Assembly: GCF_000213555.1 (NCBI RefSeq)
Contig: NZ_GL891979.1
Coordinates: forward strand, 414,885-478,884
From: Dysgonomonas gadei ATCC BAA-286
GTDB taxonomy: Bacteria > Bacteroidota > Bacteroidia > Bacteroidales > Dysgonomonadaceae
DNA: 64,000 nt
Reading direction: 5' to 3'
Each line of letters opens with the position of its first letter. Positions within the stretch are counted from its first letter, which is position 1. Positions 19,301 through 26,832 of the stretch are shown here, piece after piece. Both the position numbers and the translations under genes were made by a program. The notes beneath the pieces were generated by a model that was not told the DNA's origin, did no database searches, and was given only the letters and a program-made list of their open reading frames with translations.

Positions 19301-19812
19301 TGAACCGTTTGCTGTTGTATTGTACCCATGCTTACAGCAATGGTATTGTCGTTTTGTCTGAATACTAATCCGGTTTGTTTGGATATCTCATCTAAAACGC
19401 CGTTCAATGTACCGTTTTTAATATCTATAGATATGTTTTTTACTTTTTCCAGTACAGATTCTTCAAATATAAATTTAAGGCCGGTTTGACTGGTTATTGA
19501 CGCGAAAATACTTTTGATAGGAGTATTTGCGTGTTTCAATGTGATTCTTTTATCCTGATATTTTTCATAAATAATATTATTCGCATACGCTGGACTAGAG
19601 AATAACGGAAACAGCATAATTGCTGATATTACAATTATTATCTGTTTTTTTGAAATTAAATTCATAATTTTGTGATGTTTAAGAGTTAACTTTTCTTTTA
19701 AACTAAACTTTTCCAGGTAATCATTTTTGGTAGACTTGATGTTCCCTAGGAGAAAGTGTGAGCAGTGATGTAATAGTTGCTGCTCATTCATTTTTTTTGA
19801 GGTATTTTTCAT
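16396..19812 (-). CDS. SusC/RagA TonB-dependent transporter with STN signalling domain
   Basis: A 1138-residue outer-membrane transporter. From the N-terminus it has a long prelude (1-49), a signal sequence (about 50-76), and an STN (secretin/TonB short N-terminal) domain at about 88-160. A carboxypeptidase-regulatory-like domain follows at about 178-250, then a TonB-box region (LNEVVVIGYGT), a plug with the SusC signature (LILIDGIP near 336), and a 22-strand barrel. The STN domain marks a transducer that reports substrate binding to the anti-sigma factor encoded 44 bases upstream. The start is ambiguous: an ATG at 19663-19665 would give a conventional signal peptide, while the longer form resembles the extended N-termini of other STN-type SusC proteins. 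It is a partner of the adjacent SusD. Confidence 0.94.
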   Translation of the reverse strand: MKNTSKKMNEQQLLHHCSHFLLGNIKSTKNDYLEKFSLKEKLTLKHHKIMNLISKKQIIIVISAIMLFPLFSSPAYANNIIYEKYQDKRITLKHANTPIKSIFASITSQTGLKFIFEESVLEKVKNISIDIKNGTLNGVLDEISKQTGLVFRQNDNTIAVSMGTIQQQTVQVASRQTGKISGTILDISNEPLIGVSVTIKGTTKGTITDEDGKFHLEVPENDILVFSYIGYETQEVSVKGKSAINLTLIENLNDLNEVVVIGYGTQRKGDITSSVASVKSENFTKGAVKDVGQLIQGKVAGLAISNPNGDPTGGTQIQLRGNNSIGGANTNPLILIDGIPGSLSTVAPEDVESIDVLKDGSAAAIYGTRGTNGVILITTKRAQGAQINTVEYNGYISTSKIANKLDMLSASEFRELYPTEDHGGDTDWLDEITRTPLTHVHNLSLQGGTASTNYIANINYTSQEGIMKKSDSETFQGRIQVSHRMFDDKLQLRFGILGKKNQFASTNNAGSWNGYTYRQATLHNPTDPVRNADGSWYENVNKFEYENPLARLYECYGNVKNTDIRFNGSIIYNPIKDLTLSAVMSYNRQNRNHGYSETRNHISALRDGLAGWSSVGAYTQMEKLVELTAQYNKQINVHKFSVLGGYSYNETDFEDMYFSNYGFQDDYMGGWHNIGAGSALKNGLADASSTKKTSNLIGFFGRATYSYMDKYLLMASLRYEGASQLWGTDNEWGAFPSVSLGWRITQEAFMKDQNILDDLKLRIGYGVTGSQPSNGFMGTAMVKYGGYAYVNGKWVKTVVPASNANPDLKWEEKKETNIGIDFTALKGRFSGAIDVYNREVDGLLFEYAVPTPPNLYPKTWANGGKLQNRGMELLLSGIPLMSKDFEWNTTVTFSTNSNKLKSLSGSVFKTEYDYFDTGTAEYSGQVTGSHRVQVGEKIGNFYGFKVVDVDDEGKWIYLDRDGNRVPYDDFTHAPEDKHMIGNGVPTWYGGWNNSFRYKSFDLNITMRGAFGFQIINAARMNYENTKNSRVENRLKSVTDKVFGKTQLSKSVEPEFNSYYIENGDYWKIDNITLGYTFNNIGKYIKSLRVYGSVLNALTITGYKGIDPELEINGLTPGYDSRDRYPTVRSFTLGVGVKF

Positions 19813-19856
19813 TCTTTCATAGGCTGTAATATATTTGTTAGAATTTATGGTGGTTA

Positions 19857-20870
19857 TTAATAAAGAATTATATCATTTCCATTCTTTTTTTGTTTTAGTT
19901 TGGTTATAAAACAGATGGATTCCAATACTGATTGCAGGCTCTTATTATCGTGTTCACCAGTTATAGTATATTCCTCTCCGGGTCTTTCCAGTACAATATT
20001 TACTGCATACTTTCTGTTGAGTGTATTGATTACATCTTTGATAGGAGCTCTGTCAAAGTATAGGTATCCGTCTCTCCACGAAGAGGCATGCAATACATCT
20101 TTTTTGCTTTTCTGAAAATAATGGTTTTTCTTATTTATCCATAATTCTTCGCTTGGAGTCAATTGTATAGAGCTATTCTCATCAAAAATACTGACTGATA
20201 CGATTCCTGTAGATACTGTAACGCCTATCCATTCGTCTTCATCGTAGCTTCTTACGTTGAAGGATGTCCCAAGAACTTTTATTGAAATCTGGCCTGTATT
20301 TATGATAAAAGGCCTCTCTTTATCCGGTGTAACTTTAAAAAAAGCTTCACCGGCTAGCTCCACAAGACGTTTCTCCTCCCCAAAAGTTTCGGGATATTTA
20401 AGAGTGCTGGCAGAATTAATGTATATATCAGACTCATCAGGTAATTTTATCTCTTTTTTTTCTCCGGCCGGTATGGAGATATTGCACATTTTGGTGTCTG
20501 CCTGTTCTCTGTCTTTATTTATAAAAAGGTACATTGAAACCGAAACTGCAATGATTGCCGCAAGTGACGCTGCATAGCGAATAGTTTGGCGCACTTTTAC
20601 ACTGGATCGGGAGGGAATGGGACTTTCAAGTTTTTTTGAGTTTGTAATAATATTCGATGCTTCGTTGTGCAGTTTTAATCTTTCCTGTATATCAGCTTCT
20701 TCATTTTGTTCCATACTCTTCTCCCATTCTTCGCTGAGTTTATTTTGAAATTCAGCTATTCCTTCCTCATGGGATATACTTTCCATTAAATCGATAAAGT
20801 CTTGTCTCGAAAACTTATTCGTCAGGTAGCGATCTATAATTTTTTCTGTATCCAGGCTTTTTTCGCGCAT
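19857..20870 (-). CDS. FecR-family anti-sigma factor
   Basis: This 337-residue protein has a cytoplasmic N-terminal region (1-95) that should bind the sigma factor, one transmembrane helix at about 98-117, a periplasmic FecR domain at about 125-225 (VELAGEAFFKV, GTSFNVRSY) and a C-terminal DUF4974 domain (residues 260-337). It passes the signal from the SusC STN domain across the inner membrane to the ECF sigma factor. It begins 84 bases after the sigma gene ends and finishes 44 bases before the SusC gene, the standard gene order for this signalling type. The FecR domain may be processed proteolytically, as in related systems; nothing in the sequence shows this directly. Confidence 0.94.
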   Translation of the reverse strand: MREKSLDTEKIIDRYLTNKFSRQDFIDLMESISHEEGIAEFQNKLSEEWEKSMEQNEEADIQERLKLHNEASNIITNSKKLESPIPSRSSVKVRQTIRYAASLAAIIAVSVSMYLFINKDREQADTKMCNISIPAGEKKEIKLPDESDIYINSASTLKYPETFGEEKRLVELAGEAFFKVTPDKERPFIINTGQISIKVLGTSFNVRSYDEDEWIGVTVSTGIVSVSIFDENSSIQLTPSEELWINKKNHYFQKSKKDVLHASSWRDGYLYFDRAPIKDVINTLNRKYAVNIVLERPGEEYTITGEHDNKSLQSVLESICFITKLKQKKNGNDIILY

Positions 20871-20954
20871 TTTTAATGGTATTTATATATGTAATACAAT
20901 TAAGTTTCACACAACTGGGGGTGTAAACCGAAATTTTTTATAAAAACTTGTTTT

Positions 20955-21551
20955 TTATTTGTAAAGAAAAAAAAGAAATAAGGGAAGGCAGAAATTAATG
21001 TCTGTATGTGTTGATAGATATCCCTTAATACACTTCAGCGATTCTGAAATATGTTCTTGAACTGTATAAACCGAAATATTCAGTGTCGCAGCAATTTCTT
21101 TATGCGACATATGTTCTATTCTACTCAATACAAATACTTTTTTTCTGGCGGGTGGTAGCTTGTTTATTGCAGCTTTAAAAAGGTTTTTATATTCGGAATC
21201 TATAATCTCATTGTCGGTTGGTGTCTGTTCGAGCAGACTCTTACTCATGATAAGATTTATTACATTCTCCTCTGTATTATATTGCTTCAATGTGTTCAAT
21301 ATCCTGTTTTTTGTGATGGTGAAAAGATAGGAAGAGAAATTATAATTAGAGTCGATGAATAGACGGCTTTCCCACAAATGTGTAAATATATCTTGTATAG
21401 TATCTTCTGTAAGGTCTCTATCTTTCAAAAATTTTAGAGTAAACAGAAATAAGCGCTTTTTATAACGTGTATATAGTTCACAAAAAGCACTCTCGTCGCC
21501 TTTTGAAAGTAATTCCGCAAGATGTTTATCTGTCATTTCTTTATAAAGCAT
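20955..21551 (-). CDS. ECF RNA polymerase sigma-70 factor, Bacteroides expansion type
   Basis: This 198-residue sigma factor has region 2 at about 24-90 (CELYTRYKKRLF, then DLTEDTIQDIFTHLWESR) and region 4 at about 128-180 (KLPPARKKVFVLSRI, then a helix-turn-helix MSHKEIAATLNIS). A short hydrophobic tail ends the protein. It should direct polymerase to the promoter of the downstream susC gene and enzymes when released by FecR. It is the first gene of the arabinose PUL. The start ATG follows a -7 box 13 bases upstream, so the leader is very short or the promoter lies further up. Confidence 0.94.
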   Translation of the reverse strand: MLYKEMTDKHLAELLSKGDESAFCELYTRYKKRLFLFTLKFLKDRDLTEDTIQDIFTHLWESRLFIDSNYNFSSYLFTITKNRILNTLKQYNTEENVINLIMSKSLLEQTPTDNEIIDSEYKNLFKAAINKLPPARKKVFVLSRIEHMSHKEIAATLNISVYTVQEHISESLKCIKGYLSTHTDINFCLPLFLFFLYK

Positions 21552-21563
21552 CTATATTAGATT

Positions 21564-21571
21564 CAAAGTTA
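21564..21571 (-). promoter_or_regulatory. Candidate -7 box upstream of the ECF sigma gene
   Basis: Read on the minus strand this is TAACTTTG, matching TAnnTTTG. A second match, TATTTTTG, lies at 21577-21584. Neither has a clear TTG at the expected -33 spacing. The second leaves a more usual leader length. Confidence 0.35.
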
Positions 21572-21655
21572 TATGACAAAAATATATATATTAAGTGTAA
21601 AATAAACATTTAATAGTATGTTCTAAAACATATCTGTGTACTGTCGTAAAATACT

Positions 21656-21683
21656 AAAGGCTACTCTAAAAAGAGTAGCCTTT
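21656..21683. terminator. Terminator after the zinc metallopeptidase gene
   Basis: A 12-base perfect stem (AAAGGCTACTCT at 21656-21667, complement at 21672-21683) has a four-base loop. It follows the metallopeptidase stop codon on the minus strand and precedes the ECF sigma gene, separating the two transcription units. Confidence 0.75.
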
Positions 21684-21720
21684 ATATATGAGCTGAGAAT
21701 AAATACTTGCAAATTATTTT

Positions 21721-22575
21721 TTATAGTTGAGAATAGGGGATGGAGAATGTGTCACCATCAGCTATATTTCCTCTTTGAAGTCCTTTCTTCAACCAACGGG
21801 AACGCTGAGCAGAGGTTCCGTGATTGAAAGCGTCAGGTACGGTATAACCCTGCGATTGCATTTGCAGGCGGTCGTCTCCGATTTGGGACGCAGCGTTGAG
21901 GCCTTCTTCGATATCACCATCTTCTATCGAACTAAAGTTCTTATTATCATGATATGCCCACACTCCCGCATAGAAATCCGCTTGCAGTTCCAGCCTGACA
22001 TTAAGTTGATTACTTTCTTTTTGGTTCATACGTTGTTGTTGCTGGTGTACTTTGTCAAGTGTTCCCAACAGATATTGTACATGATGTCCTACTTCATGCG
22101 CAATTACATATGCGTATGCAAAATCGCCTCCGGCATTCAGTTGATTCTGCATTTCATTGAAGAATGACAGGTCAATATAGACAGTCTGATCGGTCGGACA
22201 ATAAAATGGACCGGTCGATGAAGACGCGTTTCCGCATCCCGAATTGGTAGCTCCGCTAAATAATACCATCTTTGGAGGTATGTATTTCATCCCGTTTTGA
22301 ATAAAAACTTCTGTCCACACATCTTCTGTTCCTGCCAGAATTGTTTCTGCAAATGCGGCAGCTCGTTCTTCTTCCGCGGTTGGAGTATAATCTTGTCCTG
22401 CCGACATGTTTCCGGCTGCTTGTTGCGAAACAAAATTCATCGGGTTTCCGCCCAATAGCCATACTATTAACGCAACGACAATAGTACCCCCTATGCCCAG
22501 GGATATTTTGCCGGATGATCCTTTTCCTCGGCGATCATCTACATTGTCGCTTCTTCTTCTACCGTCAAGTTTCAT
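21721..22575 (-). CDS. YpfJ-family neutral zinc metallopeptidase
   Basis: This 284-residue membrane-anchored protein has a basic N-terminal tail (1-25), one transmembrane helix (about 26-42) and an extracytoplasmic peptidase domain. The zinc motif HEVGH lies at 160-164 with E161 catalytic; a downstream acidic residue in LQADFYAGVW (about 206-215) fits the third ligand region. It corresponds to Pfam Zn_peptidase (PF04228), a family of unknown physiological substrate. It is flanked by its own terminator and by the GH92 terminator, so it is a single-gene unit with no evident link to either PUL. Confidence 0.9.
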   Translation of the reverse strand: MKLDGRRRSDNVDDRRGKGSSGKISLGIGGTIVVALIVWLLGGNPMNFVSQQAAGNMSAGQDYTPTAEEERAAAFAETILAGTEDVWTEVFIQNGMKYIPPKMVLFSGATNSGCGNASSSTGPFYCPTDQTVYIDLSFFNEMQNQLNAGGDFAYAYVIAHEVGHHVQYLLGTLDKVHQQQQRMNQKESNQLNVRLELQADFYAGVWAYHDNKNFSSIEDGDIEEGLNAASQIGDDRLQMQSQGYTVPDAFNHGTSAQRSRWLKKGLQRGNIADGDTFSIPYSQL

Positions 22576-22652
22576 GTTATTTATTGTAAAGTCAATGAAT
22601 ATCTTTTGATTTTAAACATCTGTCGACACTATTTGTTTTGTTTTTATAGAAA

Positions 22653-22695
22653 AAGAATAATCACTTAACAGAAAAACTGATGAGGGATTATTCTT
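22653..22695. terminator. Terminator after GH92
   Basis: AAGAATAATC at 22653-22662 pairs with GATTATTCTT at 22686-22695 across a 23-base loop. Read on the minus strand, the stem runs into a short T-run, as expected for the end of the GH92 transcript. Confidence 0.6.
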
Positions 22696-22754
22696 AAAAT
22701 TTGAAAGTTGTGTTATACCAAAATACTTTCTTATTTGTATTAACCAAAGAATAT

Positions 22755-25700
22755 TTATTCTCCTATACCCCAGTTCATATTTGGAGTATTACCCATTTCA
22801 AGGACAAGACTGCCGCCTTTCAGTAACTCCGATGCAGGGAAATGGAATGTGTTCAACTCCTTGCCATTCAATGTTGCCTTCTGTACGTACATATTCTTTT
22901 TCGATGCATTCTTCGCTTCAATTGTGAATTTTTGTCCCCTTCCGTATTTCCCATCCAGATTGATCTCTACTTTTTCGAAGAGAGGACTGGCTATTTCATA
23001 GATAGGATTTACACGTGTCCCTCCATCGACCTGGAAAAGCCCGATAGTCGTCATTACAGCCCATGCGCTCATTTGCCCTTGGTCTTCATCTCCCAAGTAT
23101 GCATTTGCCGGTTCATAACCGTAATAACGGTCGAGTATGGAGCGGCTCCACTTTTGAGTCAGCCATGGCTTCCCTGCCCAACTGAACAGGAATGCAAAAT
23201 GCATTGATTGCTGATTGCCTTGTACGATAGGGTGATCCCAATATTGGTCGTTAGGGGCATTGTAGCGCCATGCTTCATCCTGATTGAAGCCCCATTCGAG
23301 GCGGTCAAGGAAGCGTTCCTTACCAATTTTTTCTACCAATGCCGGAACATCCTGCGGAACGAAGAATGTTAGCTGCCAGGCATTTCCTTCCACATAGTGA
23401 TGATTGGCCCCGCTACGGAACGGATCGAAATTTTCCATCCATTTACCGGTACTGTCTTTCATATGGCAGTATCCTTCGTCGCTTATTACATTTTTCCACC
23501 AGTAGCCACGGTCATTGAAAGTATTATATACCTCTGTATTGCCCAAGGCTTTGGCAAATTGGCCTACAGTCCAGTCATCGTATGAATACTCCATCGTATT
23601 GGAGAAGCGTCCCAGATTCGACGGTACGTATTTATATTTCATATAATGGACAAGGTCACGGTTTCCGGCAAATCCTTTAAATACTTTCTGAGCCGGAGTA
23701 GTCTGCATCTTTATAGCTGCTTCCAGGGCCTTATCTGCGTCGAAGTCACGGATTCCCATTTGGTAAGCTCCTACAATCAATGGAATCTCATGCTCGCCCA
23801 CCATAACCGGTATATAGTTTAATCCGGCCGGGCCTTTGGCTAGCCATCCGTTAGCATCGTACATAGCCAATTGAGAATTAACCCATTTGTTGCTCCATTC
23901 GGGAGTGACAAGGTTCCAGAACTGGTTGAGGTTCCAGAATGTATTCCAAAATGCGTCGCAACCCAGCATAGCATTTTTAGACGGATCAGCTACTTTTTGT
24001 AGTTTCCCATCAGTAGATATCCATTCTCCGTTTATGTCGCTCCACGTATTGCGGCTACATGCCCGGTACATATTATTATAGAAGCGCACTTTTTCCAGTC
24101 TGTCGTTGGTCGTGATTTGCACCCGGTTGAAGATATCATTCCATGTGTCTACCTGATTTTGACGGATTGCATCAAAATCCCATTCGAATTTAGAGCTAAC
24201 TTCAGTTCTAAGGTTTTCGTCCGCATTAGCGATGCTAACGAATGAAATACCTGAACGCACCTGTACCACCGGGTGTTTTGTCTGGTCGAATTCGACAAAC
24301 ACGCCAGCATCCTTACATGCTCCGGTGATTAATTCATTTATGTTGTGCGATACACTTTTGTCAATCCAGCGCCCCATGTTTTTGATCGGTTGATCAAACT
24401 CTATAACGAAATGTACTGTATAGTCCTGGTCTGCATCGTAACTCCACACATTTGGCGAAAATTGATGACTTGAGCCTTCGATACGATAATCGTTGACTTT
24501 ACGGAGTTTTATTTCTTTAAGCTGGAAATTCTGCTCTGTAGGCGGATGCATGTCTATCATAATCCGCGCTCCGTCACGGTCGGTTGGAAATGTAAAGCGT
24601 TCGAATCCGCAACGTGTAGTTGCTGTAACTTCCGCTTTAATATTATAATCTGTAAGGTCTACAGCATAGTAGCCTATATCGGCAACTTCGGTGCGTTTGT
24701 TTATGCGGGAACGGTAGCCCTCATCCGGCTTTTGTTCGTCTCCTATCTGGGTTTTCAGTTCTCCGTTTGCAGCCATCACGCCAAGTCCGCCCAATGTCCA
24801 CTCGTGTATATGACTAAAGCAGCCCACACTCTCAAAAGAAGGCTGATAGCCTGCCTGCCAGCCATTATTTTGGTTATCAGGACTCATTTTTACCATACTG
24901 AACGGCATCCATGGGCCGGGTGCTATCATCCAGCGCGAATGGGCTGTACCTATGCGGGTATCTACATAGTTGGCAGGGGTTTGTAGTTTTTGTGGAGAAC
25001 GTTCTATTGTGCCACGCTCTATTTCAACACCGTCTCTTAAGATACGGTAGTTACTTTTTCTTGCTTTTTTCACTTGAGGCATGGGTGCTTCCAGTTGATA
25101 CCTTCCGGCTTCAATCACCTGGCTTAGGATTTCTTTTCCATCAAGTTGAACACTGATTTTAGATAAGCCATCGAGCCATTGAGTATCTACAATGAGCGGC
25201 TGATACCTGTTTTTTCCGGTATTCAGTTCATAAGCTGCCGGATATACATCCCGGATGAAGAACTTATCGGCGTTCGTAACTTTTACATTTTTGGGACCTT
25301 CAAGGTGCACCTCATCAAAGAGTATCCAGGAACCTTCTAATACTGTTATCGATACAAGGTTACCTCCTTTTTTGAGGGTGTTGGTATTAATAGGTATTTC
25401 GATTGTTTTCTTTGTTGCATTCTGTAACTTGCCTGTGATGGATAATGTATCCGTTATTGCTTCCTGAGTATGTGCTTTACGCTGTTTAGCAAGAGCATCT
25501 TTGTCTCCCAGCTGGAATTTTTCGTCTTGTGTGTTTATACTTACTTTAACCAGTGGTAGAAATGTTTTGGCATAGTCGAGGAGGTTGATAACAAGCTTCC
25601 ATTCTCCGTTTGGCGGAATATTATCAAGGCCAAACAATATGTTCACCTGATGAGTACGCCAGCCGGAGGTTGGCCATGTGCCGCCCCATGTATCAGTAGG

Positions 25701-25940
25701 GCCGGGAAGTACATATGGAAAATCTCTTTTTATATCAGAATGGCCTACCAAATAGAATTTGTCTTCGTATCCGAAATCATTGGCCAGGAATTGTTTGAAA
25801 TTGTCCGGCCCTAAGGCAAATTCAGCCGAAGAGCTATCTAAAGTCCCTATCGACCAAACTTTATTTTCCGGTATATGCTCCGCAAAGGTCATGATTGCGA
25901 ACGTACACATCGCGATTGTCAATAAAATGCTTTTTTTCAT
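22755..25940 (-). CDS. GH92 alpha-mannosidase with N-terminal beta-sandwich extension
   Basis: This secreted 1061-residue protein has a signal peptide at residues 1-20. Residues 25-215 resemble the C-terminal carbohydrate-binding domain of PL4 rhamnogalacturonan lyases (YLVGHSDIKRDFPYVLPGP, FGLDNIP). About 220-315 looks Ig-like, and GH92 starts at about 323 (NYVDTRIGTAHSRW). GH92 hallmarks are present: WNTFWNL, VEGNAWQ (its Glu is the likely acid), and GDEDQGQMSAW (acidic pair of the base). GH92 enzymes are Ca2+-dependent, inverting exo-mannosidases acting on N-glycan or yeast-mannan linkages. It is transcribed away from the GH38 gene, across an intergenic region carrying four GntR-type operators. 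The N-terminal extension is unusual for GH92 and may bind substrate. Confidence 0.9.
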   Translation of the reverse strand: MKKSILLTIAMCTFAIMTFAEHIPENKVWSIGTLDSSSAEFALGPDNFKQFLANDFGYEDKFYLVGHSDIKRDFPYVLPGPTDTWGGTWPTSGWRTHQVNILFGLDNIPPNGEWKLVINLLDYAKTFLPLVKVSINTQDEKFQLGDKDALAKQRKAHTQEAITDTLSITGKLQNATKKTIEIPINTNTLKKGGNLVSITVLEGSWILFDEVHLEGPKNVKVTNADKFFIRDVYPAAYELNTGKNRYQPLIVDTQWLDGLSKISVQLDGKEILSQVIEAGRYQLEAPMPQVKKARKSNYRILRDGVEIERGTIERSPQKLQTPANYVDTRIGTAHSRWMIAPGPWMPFSMVKMSPDNQNNGWQAGYQPSFESVGCFSHIHEWTLGGLGVMAANGELKTQIGDEQKPDEGYRSRINKRTEVADIGYYAVDLTDYNIKAEVTATTRCGFERFTFPTDRDGARIMIDMHPPTEQNFQLKEIKLRKVNDYRIEGSSHQFSPNVWSYDADQDYTVHFVIEFDQPIKNMGRWIDKSVSHNINELITGACKDAGVFVEFDQTKHPVVQVRSGISFVSIANADENLRTEVSSKFEWDFDAIRQNQVDTWNDIFNRVQITTNDRLEKVRFYNNMYRACSRNTWSDINGEWISTDGKLQKVADPSKNAMLGCDAFWNTFWNLNQFWNLVTPEWSNKWVNSQLAMYDANGWLAKGPAGLNYIPVMVGEHEIPLIVGAYQMGIRDFDADKALEAAIKMQTTPAQKVFKGFAGNRDLVHYMKYKYVPSNLGRFSNTMEYSYDDWTVGQFAKALGNTEVYNTFNDRGYWWKNVISDEGYCHMKDSTGKWMENFDPFRSGANHHYVEGNAWQLTFFVPQDVPALVEKIGKERFLDRLEWGFNQDEAWRYNAPNDQYWDHPIVQGNQQSMHFAFLFSWAGKPWLTQKWSRSILDRYYGYEPANAYLGDEDQGQMSAWAVMTTIGLFQVDGGTRVNPIYEIASPLFEKVEINLDGKYGRGQKFTIEAKNASKKNMYVQKATLNGKELNTFHFPASELLKGGSLVLEMGNTPNMNWGIGE

Positions 25941-26006
25941 ATTAATATTATGTGTTTATTGGGTTAGATCTTTATCGGGTTGGCTTGTTAATAGCTTTTT
26001 GTTATA

Positions 26007-26020
26007 TATGTTCATACATT
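26007..26020. promoter_or_regulatory. GntR-type operator, GH92-proximal
   Basis: TATGTTCATACATT fits TATGT-N4-ACATA with one mismatch. It lies 67 bases upstream of the GH92 start codon, just downstream of a weak minus-strand -7 box. Confidence 0.65.
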
Positions 26021-26126
26021 ATTGAGGTGTAAAGTAAATTAGTTTTTTCTAATATTCAAAATATTAAGCTCTCTTTTTACATCTTATATTCATGAACTCA
26101 TTATTGTTTTACTCTTTTTCTTTATT

Positions 26127-26140
26127 TATGTTCATACATT
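26127..26140. promoter_or_regulatory. GntR-type operator, second GH92-side copy
   Basis: TATGTTCATACATT repeats the first site exactly, spaced 120 bases from it. The bases after both copies share a GGTG word, indicating a duplicated block. Confidence 0.65.
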
Positions 26141-26407
26141 TATGGGGTGCGGGTGAAGAGTTATAAATGTTATTTTGGATTTTTTTGTTTATGATCTTAT
26201 TATTGATGTGTATAAACGGATAGTAATAAGATGGTGTTTAAGATTGCTGATCGAATAATTAAAGATCTTGATTTGTTCTTAAGGTCTGGTTGTGTTAGGG
26301 TTTGATTGGATTCTTTTGATCTTAGATGAAAAAAAATAAAGGATTGTAATTATTGAGGGTTGAGTTGTTTAAGTAGAATTATCATATTCTTCTTGGCTTT
26401 GCATATT

Positions 26408-26421
26408 ATTGTATGAACAAT
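26408..26421. promoter_or_regulatory. GntR-type operator, variant
   Basis: ATTGTATGAACAAT is a perfect inverted repeat (ATTGT-ATGA-ACAAT). Its core TGTATGAACA is the reverse complement of the other sites; the outer bases differ. Confidence 0.5.
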
Positions 26422-26619
26422 TTATTATTATGTATTTACAGAATTTTAGGATTCAATTAATATTTAACATAGTTAATAATATTCATGTTTCCATTTATAA
26501 TGTACTTATTATAAGTCGTTTGTGTGTAATATGTTATTTTGATAAATTCTATTTATTGAAAAAAATAATCAAAAATAATGCTTAAGATAAAAACATTTTA
26601 TATATTAGCGACCTGAAAG

Positions 26620-26633
26620 TATGTTCATACATA
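26620..26633. promoter_or_regulatory. GntR-type operator, GH38 promoter
   Basis: TATGTTCATACATA is a perfect TATGT-N4-ACATA inverted repeat. It begins 19 bases after the start of the TATATTAG box, much like the spacing at the isomerase promoter. Confidence 0.7.
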
Positions 26634-26832
26634 CAATAAAAGCTGAGCAAAAAGTAAAATAGGATATGCTAACTTGGGAAATAGGGGTGTTTTTCAATTT
26701 TGAAAACAATCTAAAATACTAGAAAATACTCATTTTATCATAATTCAAATCAGAGAGAAATTTCTTTTTTATAAAATGAGCTATCTATAACTAACGTGAT
26801 TAACCATTAATACTAACAAATAATCTAAAAAT

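Larger units (their letters stand above)
25941..26832. other. Divergent 892-base control region between GH92 and GH38
   Basis: There is no gene here. The region is very AT-rich and contains four copies of a GntR-like inverted repeat at 26007, 26127, 26408 and 26620. Two of these are nearest GH92 and share an extended block of about 30 bases including a GGTG trailer. A near-consensus -7 box TATATTAG at 26601-26608 precedes the operator closest to GH38. On the minus strand TACTTTAC (26029-26036) precedes the GH92-side operator. The region therefore looks like two repressed promoters facing outward. Confidence 0.65.
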
